Below are positions 24,400 to 33,961 of a stretch of DNA of 64,000 nt, one piece after another. A program made the position numbers and the translations under genes. The DNA is taken from NCBI GenBank assembly GCA_028286245.1, contig JAQBRY010000001.1, forward strand, positions 163,022 to 227,021, read 5' to 3'. Origin of the DNA: Candidatus Saccharimonadota bacterium (GTDB lineage: Bacteria; Patescibacteriota; Saccharimonadia; Saccharimonadales; UBA4665). The number at the start of each line of letters is the position of its first letter. Within the stretch, counting starts at the first letter, position 1. The notes below the pieces were generated by a model. That model searched no databases. It saw only the letters and a list, made by a program, of their open reading frames with translations, and was not told where the DNA came from.

Positions 24400-27183
24400 T
24401 TAGCTACAGCCGGTTGTCGAGCCACAGCTGGTGCAAACGTAGCAGCTGCCGGAGCGTTGGGTTTGGTTACCGCAGTTGTAGCAGAGTGGTGCCGTACTAT
24501 CGCCGACCGTAAGCTTGGCATCGGCACTGGCGAGTGCTGGTGCTTCATTTACCGCTGGGGATGGTGCGACTGGTTCTGGCTGTGTTGCCGGGGTGGTTGC
24601 AACTGGTGCAAGCTCCTCAATAAGCGATACCTGTGTACCCTCGAGAGGCATGTCATCGAATGATGCCAGGCCGAGCTCTAAGCGATCGTCAAAACTGAGA
24701 TAGTCGAGAGCCAGGCGGCGCAAGATGTAGTCAGTGATTGAGCTGGCAGTGCGAATGTCCGGGTCGTCGGTGATGCCGCTTGGGGCAAAGCTGGTACCGC
24801 GAAGCTTGTTGACGTAACTCTTTAGCGGCACGCCGTACTGTAAACCATGACTGACACTAATAGCGAACGAGTCCATCAGGCCGGACAGGGTTGAACCCTG
24901 CTTGCTAACACTAATGAAGAGCTCACCGGGTGTACCGTCTTCGTACTGGCCGACAATAAAGTATCCCTTAAGATCTGCAATCTGGAACTTGTAGGTGCGG
25001 CTGTCGCGGACTCGTGGCAGCTTGCGGCGCATAGCTCCCCTTACGACGATGCGATCGTCGGTAGCAGCTGCCGCTTCGGCTGGCGCAGCTTTGTCGCTGC
25101 CCTCTTTTTTAGCCATGCTGAGGGGCTGAGCAACCTTACAGTTGTCGCGGTAAATGGCGACAGCCTTGAGGCCCATCTCCCAAGAGTCGATGTGGATCTG
25201 CTCAATATCTTCTACGGATGCCGATTCTGGCATGTTAACGGTCTTACTAATGGCGCCTGACAAGAAAGGCTGGACGGCAGCCATCATTTTGACGTGACCG
25301 AGGTAGTGAATGGAGTTATCACCCATGGAACAGGCAAAGACGTCGATGTCTTCTTGCTTTAGGTGTGGGGCGCCAAGAATACTCTTTTCGACATCGATGT
25401 AGGTAATGATGTCCTTAACCTGAGATGGTGTGTAGCCGAGCATCTTGAGGGCGCGAGGTACGGTTTGGTTAACGATACTCATGGTACCGCCGCCAACCAA
25501 CTTCTTGACCTTAACAAGACCAAGATCTGGCTCAATACCAGTGGTGTCACAGTCCATCATCAGGCCGATGGTACCGGTGGGGGCCAGCACGCTGGCTTGG
25601 CTGTTACGGACGCCAAATTGCTCACCAAGCTCGACGGCTTCGTCCCAAGCAGTGGCGGCAGCGTTCAGCAGGTCTTCGGCAACAAGGCCGGCGTCGATGT
25701 TAGAAACTTCTTCGCGGTGCTTGCGGAGGACACGGAGCATACCTTCGCGGTCCTTGTGGAAACCGGAGAATGGTCCGACACGACCAGCAATTTTGGCGCT
25801 GGTTGCATATGACTGACCAGTTAAAAGTGCGGTGATGGCAGCAGCAATGGCGCGGCCTTCGTCGGAGTCGTACGGGAGACCAAGGGCCATCAGGAGCGCA
25901 CCGAGGTTGGCGTAACCAATACCGAGCTCGCGGTAGGCCTTGGCGTTTTTGCCAATGCTTTCGGTGGGGTATTCACTGTAACCGACCAGGATTTCCTGAG
26001 CAGTAAAAATAATTTCTACGGTGTGGATGAATGACTTAATGTCAAAGCTGCCATCATCGTTTAGGTACTTGAGCAAGTTGAGACTGGCTAGGTTACAGGC
26101 AGAGTTGTCGAGGTGCATGTATTCGCTACAAGGGTTGGAGCCGTTAATGCGGCCAGCCTTGGGCGTGGTGTGCCACTCGTTAATAGTGGTGTCAAACTGC
26201 ATACCTGGGTCGGCACACTCCCAAGCAGCTTCGGCAAATTGGCGGAAGAGGTCACGAGCCTTAAGGGTCTTAACGGTCTTACCGGTAGTAACCGCTGTTA
26301 AGTTCCAGTCGCCGTCATCTTTAACGGCCTGCATAAATTCGTCGGTGACACGCATGGAGATGTTAGCGTTCTGGTACTGGATGCTAAAGCTGTCCTTACC
26401 GTCGAGGCTCATATCCCAGCCCATGCTCTGCAGGTCACGAGCTTTGCGCTCTTCGATGGCCTTACTCCAGATAAATTCTTCGATGTCAGGGTGGCTAGCG
26501 TTCAAGATAACCATTTTAGCGGCCCGGCGGGTTTTGCCACCGCTCTTAATGGCACCGGCGCTGGCGTCGGCGCCACGCATAAAGCTCAGGGGACCAGATG
26601 CAGAGCCGGCTGATTTGCCGAGTGGCTCCTTAGAAGAACGGATGGGGCTAATGTTAATACCGGAACCCGAACCGCCCTTAAAGATCATACCTTCTTCGGT
26701 GTACCAGTTAAGTACGGCTGGCATGGTGTCTTCGATACCGAGAATAAAGCAGGCGCTGGCCTGCTGGGCTCGGTCCTTGGCGCCAATGTTAAACCACACC
26801 GGTGAGTTAAAGGCAGCGCGCTGGGTGGCCAGGATAAATTTGAGCTCTTCGCGGTAATCTTCGGCTTCGGCTTCTGAAGTAAAGTAGCCTTCCTGAAGAC
26901 CCTGGCGAGTAATGGTATCGGCCACGCGGTCAATTAAGTGCTTGAGTGAACTTTCACGGTCGGGAGTACCCGGCGTGCCGGAAAAGTACTTTTGGGCCAC
27001 GATGTTGACGGCGTTCTGCGACCAACCCTCGGGAAATTCTACGCCGAGCTGCTCAAAAACAGCCTTACCGGTCATAGGGTTTGTAATAACTGAGTCGCGT
27101 GACTCCCATTTTAGGAGATCATAGGCCTTTGACTTCTTAGGAGTCAATAGTCGTTGAACACTTAAAGCTGATACCTGTCCCAT
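24400..27183 (-). CDS. nrdJ: Adenosylcobalamin-dependent (class II) ribonucleotide reductase
   Basis: 927 residues. Reduces ribonucleotides to deoxyribonucleotides through a B12-generated thiyl radical. Features are the N-terminal FNSPVWFNIG, GGSGSGINISPIRS, the active-site cysteine in the NGSNPCSEYM loop (radical-relay Asn/Cys/Glu), and ASVLAPTGTIGLMMDCDT. The C terminus carries a zinc-ribbon-like cluster (CYNCGNQTQRSGSCYVCTSC) also found in NrdJ, plus a redox-active CxxC-type end. Ser/Ala/Pro linker about 840-900. nrdR lies immediately upstream, as expected for control of dNTP synthesis. GAGGG lies about 9 nt before the ATG. Confidence 0.97.
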   Translation of the reverse strand: MGQVSALSVQRLLTPKKSKAYDLLKWESRDSVITNPMTGKAVFEQLGVEFPEGWSQNAVNIVAQKYFSGTPGTPDRESSLKHLIDRVADTITRQGLQEGYFTSEAEAEDYREELKFILATQRAAFNSPVWFNIGAKDRAQQASACFILGIEDTMPAVLNWYTEEGMIFKGGSGSGINISPIRSSKEPLGKSAGSASGPLSFMRGADASAGAIKSGGKTRRAAKMVILNASHPDIEEFIWSKAIEERKARDLQSMGWDMSLDGKDSFSIQYQNANISMRVTDEFMQAVKDDGDWNLTAVTTGKTVKTLKARDLFRQFAEAAWECADPGMQFDTTINEWHTTPKAGRINGSNPCSEYMHLDNSACNLASLNLLKYLNDDGSFDIKSFIHTVEIIFTAQEILVGYSEYPTESIGKNAKAYRELGIGYANLGALLMALGLPYDSDEGRAIAAAITALLTGQSYATSAKIAGRVGPFSGFHKDREGMLRVLRKHREEVSNIDAGLVAEDLLNAAATAWDEAVELGEQFGVRNSQASVLAPTGTIGLMMDCDTTGIEPDLGLVKVKKLVGGGTMSIVNQTVPRALKMLGYTPSQVKDIITYIDVEKSILGAPHLKQEDIDVFACSMGDNSIHYLGHVKMMAAVQPFLSGAISKTVNMPESASVEDIEQIHIDSWEMGLKAVAIYRDNCKVAQPLSMAKKEGSDKAAPAEAAAATDDRIVVRGAMRRKLPRVRDSRTYKFQIADLKGYFIVGQYEDGTPGELFISVSKQGSTLSGLMDSFAISVSHGLQYGVPLKSYVNKLRGTSFAPSGITDDPDIRTASSITDYILRRLALDYLSFDDRLELGLASFDDMPLEGTQVSLIEELAPVATTPATQPEPVAPSPAVNEAPALASADAKLTVGDSTAPLCYNCGNQTQRSGSCYVCTSCGSTTGCS

Positions 27184-27264
27184 AATTTTACCCTCACTTG
27201 TCTATACCCTGTTTAATTAGGGTGTTTATTATTATTTGATTTTGATTGTTTATTAGAGTTTTTG

Positions 27265-27291
27265 GTCAATACTGCTCTCGGGGGTATTGAC
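27265..27291. promoter_or_regulatory. Inverted repeat in the nrdJ upstream region
   Basis: GTCAATAC (27265-27272) and GTATTGAC (27284-27291) are perfect inverted arms around 11 nt. Nearer the gene a second inverted pair occurs (ACCCT...AGGGT, about 27205-27224 on the plus strand as ccctgtttaattaggg). They may be operator or attenuator structures for nrdJ. Neither matches the NrdR-box consensus and no B12-riboswitch box is seen. Confidence 0.42.
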
Positions 27292-27362
27292 TGTAAGCTC
27301 TCTACGAATCTCATAGCTTTAGTGATGAGAGTCGGAGAAAACTGTCAAAGACCTAATTTTGT

Positions 27363-27863
27363 CTAATCTTTGACCTCCATGCTAACCTCGGTGTTGGCGT
27401 CCGCGATATGCCTGCCTTTCCGTACGTTTGTGAGCTCACGCTCAAAACTAGCGATATCTTTGAACCGGCGGTAGACACTGGCAAAGCGCACATAGGCAAC
27501 TTCGTTAAGTCCGGCCAGCTGGTTCATGACAAGTTCGCCGATGCGTGACGATCGGACTTCGGTGTCGCCGCAATCGTAAAGATCTTGCTCAATCTGGTTT
27601 ATAACCTTTTCGAGCTGCAAGCTGGTAACCGGTGTCTTTTCGCACGCTCGATATAATCCGCCTAACAACTTAGCCCGATTAAAGAGTTGCCGGGTGCCAT
27701 CATTTTTGACAATGATGAGCTGGGGACGCTCAATTCGTTCGTAAGTCGTAAAGCGATTACCGCAAGCGACACACATACGGCGGCGGCGAATTGCTTGACC
27801 ATCGCTCACATCGCGCGACTCAATAACCTTGATGTCATCGCTGCGGCATTGGGTGCACTTCAT
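27363..27863 (-). CDS. nrdR: Transcriptional repressor NrdR
   Basis: 166 residues from ATG 27863, which has AGGAGG 6 nt upstream; the longer frame to 27914 is not supported. The N-terminal zinc ribbon is MKCTQCRSDDIKVIESR...RRRMCVACGNRFTTYER with four cysteines. It is followed by the ATP-cone allosteric domain (RPQLIIVKNDGTRQLFNRAKLLGGL). NrdR senses ATP/dATP and represses ribonucleotide reductase genes. Adjacent to nrdJ on the same strand. Confidence 0.97.
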   Translation of the reverse strand: MKCTQCRSDDIKVIESRDVSDGQAIRRRRMCVACGNRFTTYERIERPQLIIVKNDGTRQLFNRAKLLGGLYRACEKTPVTSLQLEKVINQIEQDLYDCGDTEVRSSRIGELVMNQLAGLNEVAYVRFASVYRRFKDIASFERELTNVRKGRHIADANTEVSMEVKD

Positions 27864-28021
27864 GCTGCCTCCTATTGTTAAATGTACTGACCCCTTGTGG
27901 TTTACCCTCCACACATATAGCGTCTAGACCAATAACTATAACCCTAGCTATAGCGCTTTGCAAGCATTTTACGCTGTATTATTTAATACACGCTGACCGT
28001 TGCTTACCCTATAAAAAGTGA

Positions 28022-29380
28022 CTAATTTTCGTCTGAATCTTTGTCGTCGGATGGCTTAGCGTCTTTGTTGCGCTTAGCAAGTCGGCGTAAGAATGAAGGT
28101 TTTTCGAGGTCGTCATCGACACTGCTACTAATGATCCGGGGTGAGGATTCATGGCTATCATCGTCGGTTGCGTCGAGGCTAAAGCTTGAGGCTGGAGCCG
28201 ACTGCTTGTCAGACTCATCTTCGCCGGCGTCCTTGTCGTCTATACTCCAGATATTGGGCATGGGTGCGTCATTATTAAAGTCGCTGGTGTCGGCAGACTG
28301 GTCGTCGAGATTCATATCAAGACTGGCCATAGTCTGGTCGTCCTGGGCGGTTGTAGTGACTGCCGGAGGGTCAAAGGCGGGGACCGTAACGGCGGCTTCT
28401 TCGAGTTCGCGCTTACCATAGTAAGAGGCGTCAAATCCGGTAGCTACAACGGTAATGATGATTTCGCCCTCTAAGTCCGGGCTAATAGTGGCGCCAAAGA
28501 TAATATTGGCATCCGGGTCGGCAGCAGTAGTAATAGCTTCGGCAGCAGCGTTAATTTCGTGCATGGCCAGGTCATTACCGCCAATAACATTAAAGAGAAT
28601 GCCGCGGGCACCATCAATTGATACCTCGAGTAGCGGTGACTCAATGGCCTGCTGTGCAGCTAGTACGGCGCGGTTCTCACCACCAGCGCGGCCAATGCCC
28701 ATAAGGGCGGAGCCAGCATTGCTCATAACGGCTTTGACATCGGCAAAGTCGAGGTTAATAAGTCCGTGAACAGTAATAAGGTCGGAAATACCCTGCACTC
28801 CCTGACGAAGCACGTCATCGGCAACCTTAAAGGCTTCCATGAGCGGGGTCTGGCGATCGATGGTTTGTAGCAATCGGTCGTTTGGAATAATAATAAGCGT
28901 ATCAACCGCTTGGCGAAGCCGATTAATAGCGATGTCGGCGTTTTTGCGGCGTTTTTCGCCTTCGAAGGCAAAGGGTTTGGTGGCAAAACCGACTACCAGG
29001 ATACCCATGTCTTTAGCGAGTTGGGCTACAACATGTCCGGCACCACTACCGGTACCACCGCCGGCACCAATGGTCACAAAGATCATGTCGGCACCCTGCA
29101 GGGCATTACGGATTTCGTCACCGGATTCTTGGGCAGCCAGTTCACCGACGCTTGGGTCAGCACCAGCGCCAAGACCACGAGTAGTGTCCTTGCCAATGTG
29201 GATTTTGCGAGTGGCTTTTGAGTGGTGGAGCGCTTGTGCATCGGTGTTAACGGCAATAAACTCCACTCCTTCAATACCGGCATCAACCATTCGGTTAATA
29301 GCAGCGCCACCGGCACCACCCACCCCGACTACTTTAATCTGTGCGAATGTTTCGATTGCTGGCTCAACGACTTGTGGCAT
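28022..29380 (-). CDS. ftsZ: Cell division protein FtsZ
   Basis: 452 residues. Tubulin-like GTPase forming the division ring. The N-terminal domain has [17 protein letters not shown] and the GTP-binding signature [28 protein letters not shown] and the T7-loop region [11 protein letters not shown] follow. The C-terminal linker is long and acidic (about 335-430). The very end carries [10 protein letters not shown], a good match to the conserved C-terminal peptide that binds FtsA or SepF. Shine-Dalgarno GAGGG 7 nt upstream. Confidence 0.98.
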   Translation of the reverse strand: MPQVVEPAIETFAQIKVVGVGGAGGAAINRMVDAGIEGVEFIAVNTDAQALHHSKATRKIHIGKDTTRGLGAGADPSVGELAAQESGDEIRNALQGADMIFVTIGAGGGTGSGAGHVVAQLAKDMGILVVGFATKPFAFEGEKRRKNADIAINRLRQAVDTLIIIPNDRLLQTIDRQTPLMEAFKVADDVLRQGVQGISDLITVHGLINLDFADVKAVMSNAGSALMGIGRAGGENRAVLAAQQAIESPLLEVSIDGARGILFNVIGGNDLAMHEINAAAEAITTAADPDANIIFGATISPDLEGEIIITVVATGFDASYYGKRELEEAAVTVPAFDPPAVTTTAQDDQTMASLDMNLDDQSADTSDFNNDAPMPNIWSIDDKDAGEDESDKQSAPASSFSLDATDDDSHESSPRIISSSVDDDLEKPSFLRRLAKRNKDAKPSDDKDSDEN

Positions 29381-29429
29381 GTCTTCCCTCTTACATTAGA
29401 TATTTAGAACAATAGTCTTATATAACGGT

Positions 29430-29458
29430 AGTATACCCCAAGCAGAATGGTTCAACAA
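29430..29458 (-). promoter_or_regulatory. Promoter of ftsZ
   Basis: Minus strand: TTGTTG (29458-29453), 17 nt, TATACT (29435-29430). Gives a leader of about 43 nt that contains the Shine-Dalgarno GAGGG. This is a conventional leadered promoter, useful as a contrast to the leaderless class. Confidence 0.6.
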
Positions 29459-29709
29459 ATGTGAACGGCCAAAATTGGTCCTTTTGGGCGGCACATCATT
29501 TTTTGCAGCATCGGCGCGGCCAGCATTTTTAATACTTTGTAGCCATGCCTATAAAACTTACTGTACAATTATTTTGCTCAATTTAACAGATACGTCCGCT
29601 GGCTTTAATGGCTATTTTGCTCCGAGCATAGGCGACATCAGGTGAACCAAAATATAGCTACAATTATTAACTCTAGCCATAATTATTGTGAGTGCGCCAG
29701 CAAAGCCTA
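29459..29709. other. Intergenic stretch between divergent ftsZ and priA
   Basis: About 340 bp separate the two starts. I see only very short ORFs (up to 24 codons) without ribosome binding sites, AT-rich promoter-like patches (for example TACAAT near 29570 and TACAAT near 29660) and no hairpin strong enough to call. A small RNA cannot be excluded. Confidence 0.5.
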
Positions 29710-29715
29710 TACACT
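29710..29715 (+). promoter_or_regulatory. -10 element of priA (predicted leaderless)
   Basis: TACACT, GAGAGT (6 nt), ATG at 29722; a possible -35 TTGTGA lies 18 nt upstream of the hexamer. It excludes the in-frame GTG at 29692 as the start. Confidence 0.62.
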
Positions 29716-29721
29716 GAGAGT

Positions 29722-31659
29722 ATGAAGTTTTATTACGTATGGGTGCGCAGCAATCGCTATCACGGCAAAGAAGCCCTCACTTACAGCTCTGAGAAAGCGC
29801 TGTCTACCGGCGCCCTGGTAGAAGTCGAGCTCCAGAAAGAGCTAGTAATGGGGGTAATCACCGGCGCGACGGTGCAACCACGATTTAAAACCAAGCCCAT
29901 CAACTTGGTATATGACCTGCCTGCCCTGCCAAGCCATCTAATTCAGACAGCGCTCTGGCTGCAAGCCTACTACCCGGCACCGCTCGGTATAATTAGCCAG
30001 CAGATTGTACCAGCTAACTTTTCTATTAAACAGATGGTCCACGAGCCGATTAGCGACGTTACGCAGCCGCTGACCGAGCAATTACCGCCCCTAACTGATG
30101 AACAGGCTGCAGCGCTCAAGGCAATGGCTAACCGCAACAGCTACCTTTTACACGGCAAAACCGGCAGTGGTAAGACCCGGCTCTACATTGAGCTTGCCCT
30201 GCAGACGGTAGCGGCTGGCAAATCGGCCATTGTGCTGACGCCGGAAATTAGCCTTACCTCCCAGCTGGCCACAAATTTTCGTAATGTCTTTGGGACGCGG
30301 GTGGTAGTGCTGCACTCCCAACAGGCACCGGCCCAACGACGAACAGCTTGGCTACAAATACTGACAGCCAAAGACCCGCTGGTGATCGTTGGCCCACGCT
30401 CAGCCCTGTTTAGCCCGCTCAAATCGGTGGGGCTGATTGTGCTTGACGAAGCACACGAATCCGCCTACAAACAAGAACAGGCACCGCAGTACCAAGCTGG
30501 TCGAGTGGCAGCACACATGTCAGTACTTACCGGGGCAAAATTAGTGCTTGGGTCGGCCACGCCGTCGGTGAGCGATTATTTTTTGGCGCTCCAAAAGGAT
30601 CGACCCATTATTACGCTGACGCATCTGGCCCGGGGCGACTTAAAGGTAGCTACCAGAGTGCGGTTGATTGACATGAAGGACCGCACCCAGTTTTCGCGTT
30701 CGCCGTTTATTAGCCAACCGCTTATAGAGGCCGTCCAAGCTGCCCTGCAGCGCGGCGAGCAAAGTCTACTCTACCTGAATAGGCGTGGTACTGCTCGAAT
30801 TGTGATGTGCGAAAACTGCGGCTGGCAGGCCAACTGCCCGCACTGTGATATCCCGCTGACCTATCACGGCGATAGTCATGAGCTGCGCTGCCACAGCTGC
30901 GATTACCACACGCACGCGCCAAGTAGCTGTCCGGACTGCGGTCATCCGTCTATTCTGTATAAAACCGCGGGCACCAAGGCAATTGTAGAGGAAGCCGAGC
31001 GGCTATTTCCGCAGGCCCGGATTTCCCGTTTTGACACCGACAATACTAGGGCCGAACGCTTCGAAAAACACTATGATGCCGTCCAAAGAGGCGAAGTCGA
31101 TATACTGGTAGGCACCCAGATGCTTGCCAAGGGCCTTGATCTGCCAAAGTTGAGTACACTCGGTGTGCTGCTAGCTGACACCAGTCTATATATGCCTGAT
31201 TTTACAGCTCAGGAGCGCACCTACCAGCTGCTTAACCAAGTACTCGGGCGCATTGGCCGCGGCCATGTTAAGGGCAAGGCACTTATCCAGACATATCACC
31301 CGGAGCATCCACTGTTTGCAGCGGCGATTGCAGACGATTATAAAAAGTTTTACGACGAGGAAATTGCCGGCCGCAAGCAATTTTTATTCCCACCGTTCTG
31401 CTTTATGCTCAAGCTAACCTGCAAGCGCGCCAGCGCCAAGGCAGCCGAAACGACCGCCGAAAAACTACGCCACATGATTGAGACCGGCGGCTATAAGGTG
31501 CGCGTGGAAGGCCCTGCCCCGGCATTTTACGAAAAATTCCAAGGCAAATTTCAGTGGCAGCTCGTAATTAAGGCTGTCGAACGTGGCGAACTATTAAAGA
31601 TTATTGCCGACCTGCCAGCCAACTGGTCCTACGACATCGATCCTATTGACCTACTATAG
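29722..31659 (+). CDS. priA: Replication restart helicase PriA
   Basis: 645 residues from ATG 29722. Reloads the replisome at stalled forks. An N-terminal 3' DNA-binding domain precedes the helicase domains: Walker A HGKTGSGKTRLY, VLTPEISLTSQL, DEAH box LIVLDEAHES, VLGSATPS. Two zinc-binding clusters follow (CENCGWQANCPHC and CHSCDYHTHAPSSCPDC), then the C-terminal helicase part (DTDNTRAER, GTQMLAKGLD, VLGRIGRG). Shorter than E. coli PriA (732) but complete. It has its own promoter. Confidence 0.97.
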   Translation: MKFYYVWVRSNRYHGKEALTYSSEKALSTGALVEVELQKELVMGVITGATVQPRFKTKPINLVYDLPALPSHLIQTALWLQAYYPAPLGIISQQIVPANFSIKQMVHEPISDVTQPLTEQLPPLTDEQAAALKAMANRNSYLLHGKTGSGKTRLYIELALQTVAAGKSAIVLTPEISLTSQLATNFRNVFGTRVVVLHSQQAPAQRRTAWLQILTAKDPLVIVGPRSALFSPLKSVGLIVLDEAHESAYKQEQAPQYQAGRVAAHMSVLTGAKLVLGSATPSVSDYFLALQKDRPIITLTHLARGDLKVATRVRLIDMKDRTQFSRSPFISQPLIEAVQAALQRGEQSLLYLNRRGTARIVMCENCGWQANCPHCDIPLTYHGDSHELRCHSCDYHTHAPSSCPDCGHPSILYKTAGTKAIVEEAERLFPQARISRFDTDNTRAERFEKHYDAVQRGEVDILVGTQMLAKGLDLPKLSTLGVLLADTSLYMPDFTAQERTYQLLNQVLGRIGRGHVKGKALIQTYHPEHPLFAAAIADDYKKFYDEEIAGRKQFLFPPFCFMLKLTCKRASAKAAETTAEKLRHMIETGGYKVRVEGPAPAFYEKFQGKFQWQLVIKAVERGELLKIIADLPANWSYDIDPIDLL

Positions 31660-31671
31660 GTTGTTAACCAA

Positions 31672-32736
31672 CTACAGGCCTTTAGGCCGGGGGCCGGTCA
31701 GTACTTCGTACTCGCGGACGGCGCGGCGATTGGTCGTTACTACTTTTTGAATATTTATTATGGCACCTCCGAGTAGGACGTAATCTAACAAGGCGTATGA
31801 AGTTATAAGAACTTTGGGCGTGAGAATAATTGAAAAACAAATTAAAGCCACCAGTGCAATCGCTGATAGTACGAGCACCGGAACGTATTTTAACGGGCTC
31901 TTAAGCAAGGTCCTGGCAAACGGCGCTACACTATGTTTGCGGTCGTCGCCCAGCAAGCGGTCGTCACGGTATGTATTAAGATTGTCATTAAGTTCGCGGC
32001 ATAAGACTTGGCAAGCTTGTTCCATAGTATCCAGGTCTGCGGCGTCTTTAAGCGGACCATAACACAGCACTTTGTCGTCGAATATTTCGATGTCGTAATC
32101 CTTGAGCGCCACCAGGGCCTGCATGACTTCGGGTGTAATAAAGCTTAGAGTATCAATCTGGTAGTGCTGAGGAGAATAAGTGGCAAAGTAATCATCGAAA
32201 TCACCTTCTAACGACAGTGACTGCGACCGTAAATACAGATACTTAAACTGCCGGCGTTTGGCGAGTTTGCTGTCAAAAATTAGGTGCGGTACTTTTCGAA
32301 TGAGCTGTGCCTCATAAACGGTATAGTAGGCCTGCTTGGAAAGAAAGGTGCCGTACTTGGTGTGCTGAAAAAAATCAAAGACGGCATCGTACAACTTCCA
32401 GCCGGGGCCTTCCCGAAGCAGTCTAAGGCTATCGACATGGTCTAACTCATAGCTGACCGCCGCCGAACTGATTTGAGAATTGATAACGTAGGCCGCTTGT
32501 TTTTCTGGCGCTCCGCGCATCCGGCTGGCAACAATGTAGGTTCTAAGGCAGGTTCGGAGTACAAAATACCCTAGCACTGCATCGGCGATATAAGCGTACC
32601 GGTGCCATGACGCACCATTATCGAAGGTAGCCCCAGTGGCAATTATAAGTGGGATAAAGTAAAAATAGAGGATTTGCAGCGGTGTTTGACGAAAGTAAAT
32701 TCGCTTAAGAAAAAATAATTGTCGCAGTAGTCTCAT
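31672..32736 (-). CDS. DUF3137-like membrane protein (copy B)
   Basis: 354 residues. Two hydrophobic segments near the N terminus (about 20-38, 48-70) and two near the C terminus (about 282-305, 310-330) enclose a soluble domain of roughly 200 residues. That domain contains SLEGDFDDYFATYSPQHY and IDTLSFITPEVMQALV, matching copy A at 945-1835 block for block, then DIEIFDDKVLCYGPL. The pattern resembles DUF3137. The function is unknown; the topology suggests a cytoplasmic or external domain held by flanking helices. Its ATG overlaps the GNAT stop by one base (TAATG), so the two are coupled. Confidence 0.68.
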   Translation of the reverse strand: MRLLRQLFFLKRIYFRQTPLQILYFYFIPLIIATGATFDNGASWHRYAYIADAVLGYFVLRTCLRTYIVASRMRGAPEKQAAYVINSQISSAAVSYELDHVDSLRLLREGPGWKLYDAVFDFFQHTKYGTFLSKQAYYTVYEAQLIRKVPHLIFDSKLAKRRQFKYLYLRSQSLSLEGDFDDYFATYSPQHYQIDTLSFITPEVMQALVALKDYDIEIFDDKVLCYGPLKDAADLDTMEQACQVLCRELNDNLNTYRDDRLLGDDRKHSVAPFARTLLKSPLKYVPVLVLSAIALVALICFSIILTPKVLITSYALLDYVLLGGAIINIQKVVTTNRRAVREYEVLTGPRPKGL

Positions 32737-33287
32737 TATTGCTCAATAATACCACTGCGCTCCATAGTCAAGAAACTGGTTTCTACCATTAAACCGCCCC
32801 AGTTGCCTGGCCAGGTGGATTTTGTTTCGTCGGTGACCACTAAACCACGATTTTGGTAAAATTCAATCGCTTCGGTAGCGCCCTTGGCAACTTCTAGATA
32901 TACGTCCTCAACTCCGCTTAAGCGTGCCACTTCCATAGTGTGCGACCAAAGCCCTCTGCCAAGGCCATTACCTTGGGCAGCTTGATCGACATAGAAGCCC
33001 CAAACTTTGGCACGCTGCGCACGCACCCTGTCAAACACCAAGCCGATCGTCCCTTTTACCACCTCCGCTTTTCGAGCAAGCAGGAGCTGCGTGTGTGGGT
33101 CATCTATTTGAAACTCTAAATAATCTTCGAGTCTGTTTCTAAAACGGCGGCTTGAGAAAAACTCTGGGTCCAGACCGGTATCGTGCTGGTATGCCAACCG
33201 ATATTGGAGCTGCAAAAAATCAGCCACTTCCGACGTGTCGTCTAGCTGAGCAGTTGATAATGAGTAAGATTCTGGCAAGCTAAACAT
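32736..33287 (-). CDS. GNAT-family N-acetyltransferase
   Basis: 183 residues. GNAT fold with the acetyl-CoA pyrophosphate-binding signature in motif A: VDQAAQGNGLGRGLWSHTME (Q/R-x-x-G-x-G/A pattern). Motif B is YLEVAKGATEAIEFYQNRGL, with the Y-x-x-x-G-F/L element. A likely protein or small-molecule acetyltransferase; the substrate cannot be inferred. Divergent from def with about 90 bp between starts; upstream sequence is AT-rich without Shine-Dalgarno. Confidence 0.88.
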   Translation of the reverse strand: MFSLPESYSLSTAQLDDTSEVADFLQLQYRLAYQHDTGLDPEFFSSRRFRNRLEDYLEFQIDDPHTQLLLARKAEVVKGTIGLVFDRVRAQRAKVWGFYVDQAAQGNGLGRGLWSHTMEVARLSGVEDVYLEVAKGATEAIEFYQNRGLVVTDETKSTWPGNWGGLMVETSFLTMERSGIIEQ

Positions 33288-33379
33288 AATTACTAAAACA
33301 TTTTATATGATATAGTCAATTTTTCCAACTAACAAACAGGTGACGAGAGGAGTTATTTCCGGTATACTTGGTTAGAATT

Positions 33380-33961
33380 ATGACTAAAGACGATATTATT
33401 GCCCTGCCCAACCCCCATCTGCGTACAAAATCACAGCGCGTGGGTATTGTAAGTGATGAAATTAAAAAAATTATTGCCGAGATGGAAGCCGCTACCATCA
33501 ATTGGGATGAGAGCCGCGATCACGAAGTGGGCGTGGCGCTGGCCGCCGTGCAAATTGATAAGCTTTATAAAATTATTGTCATACGAAACAACTATGATGA
33601 CAAAAATGACCACACCTTTACGACCTTTATTAACCCCGAAGTTACCAAGTTTGAAGGCAAGATCGAAGAAGATTTTGAGGGCTGTTTAAGCGTGCCGAAT
33701 GTGTACGGCAAGGTGCCCCGCTACACCAAGGTAAAAGTGAAGGCACTCGACGCCAACGGCGCCGAATTTAGAGTCACTGCCGAAGGATTTTTGGCCCGCA
33801 TTTTTCAGCACGAAATTGACCACACCAACGGCATTGTGTTTATTGATCACATCGAAAGTAACCCGGAAGCATTTTATAAACTCCAGGAGGATGGCCAGCT
33901 GGGCAAGCTCGACTACGAAACCGCCATTAAAGGTAACATGGAACTATGGACGGCAGCGTAG
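33380..33961 (+). CDS. def: Peptide deformylase
   Basis: 193 residues from ATG 33380. Removes the formyl group from nascent protein N termini. All three motifs are present: EVGVALAAVQ (usual G-x-G-L-A-A-x-Q, with Val for Gly), EGCLSVPN and HEIDHTNGIVF with the metal-binding HExxH. The first motif departs slightly from consensus. A TTG 12 nt upstream is in frame but lies next to TATACT, so the ATG is preferred; the leader is at most a few nucleotides. It overlaps fmt by 16 nt, the classical def-fmt pair. Confidence 0.95.
   Translation: MTKDDIIALPNPHLRTKSQRVGIVSDEIKKIIAEMEAATINWDESRDHEVGVALAAVQIDKLYKIIVIRNNYDDKNDHTFTTFINPEVTKFEGKIEEDFEGCLSVPNVYGKVPRYTKVKVKALDANGAEFRVTAEGFLARIFQHEIDHTNGIVFIDHIESNPEAFYKLQEDGQLGKLDYETAIKGNMELWTAA

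Noticed and set aside
27184..27362. Cobalamin riboswitch upstream of nrdJ
   Set aside because: The conserved B12-box core is not present on the minus strand and the region is too short and AT-rich for the usual fold. Only short inverted repeats remain.
27864..27930. NrdR box near the nrdR start (ACACATATAGCG)
   Set aside because: Only the first half resembles the consensus; the second half does not match, and no second box lies at the expected spacing.
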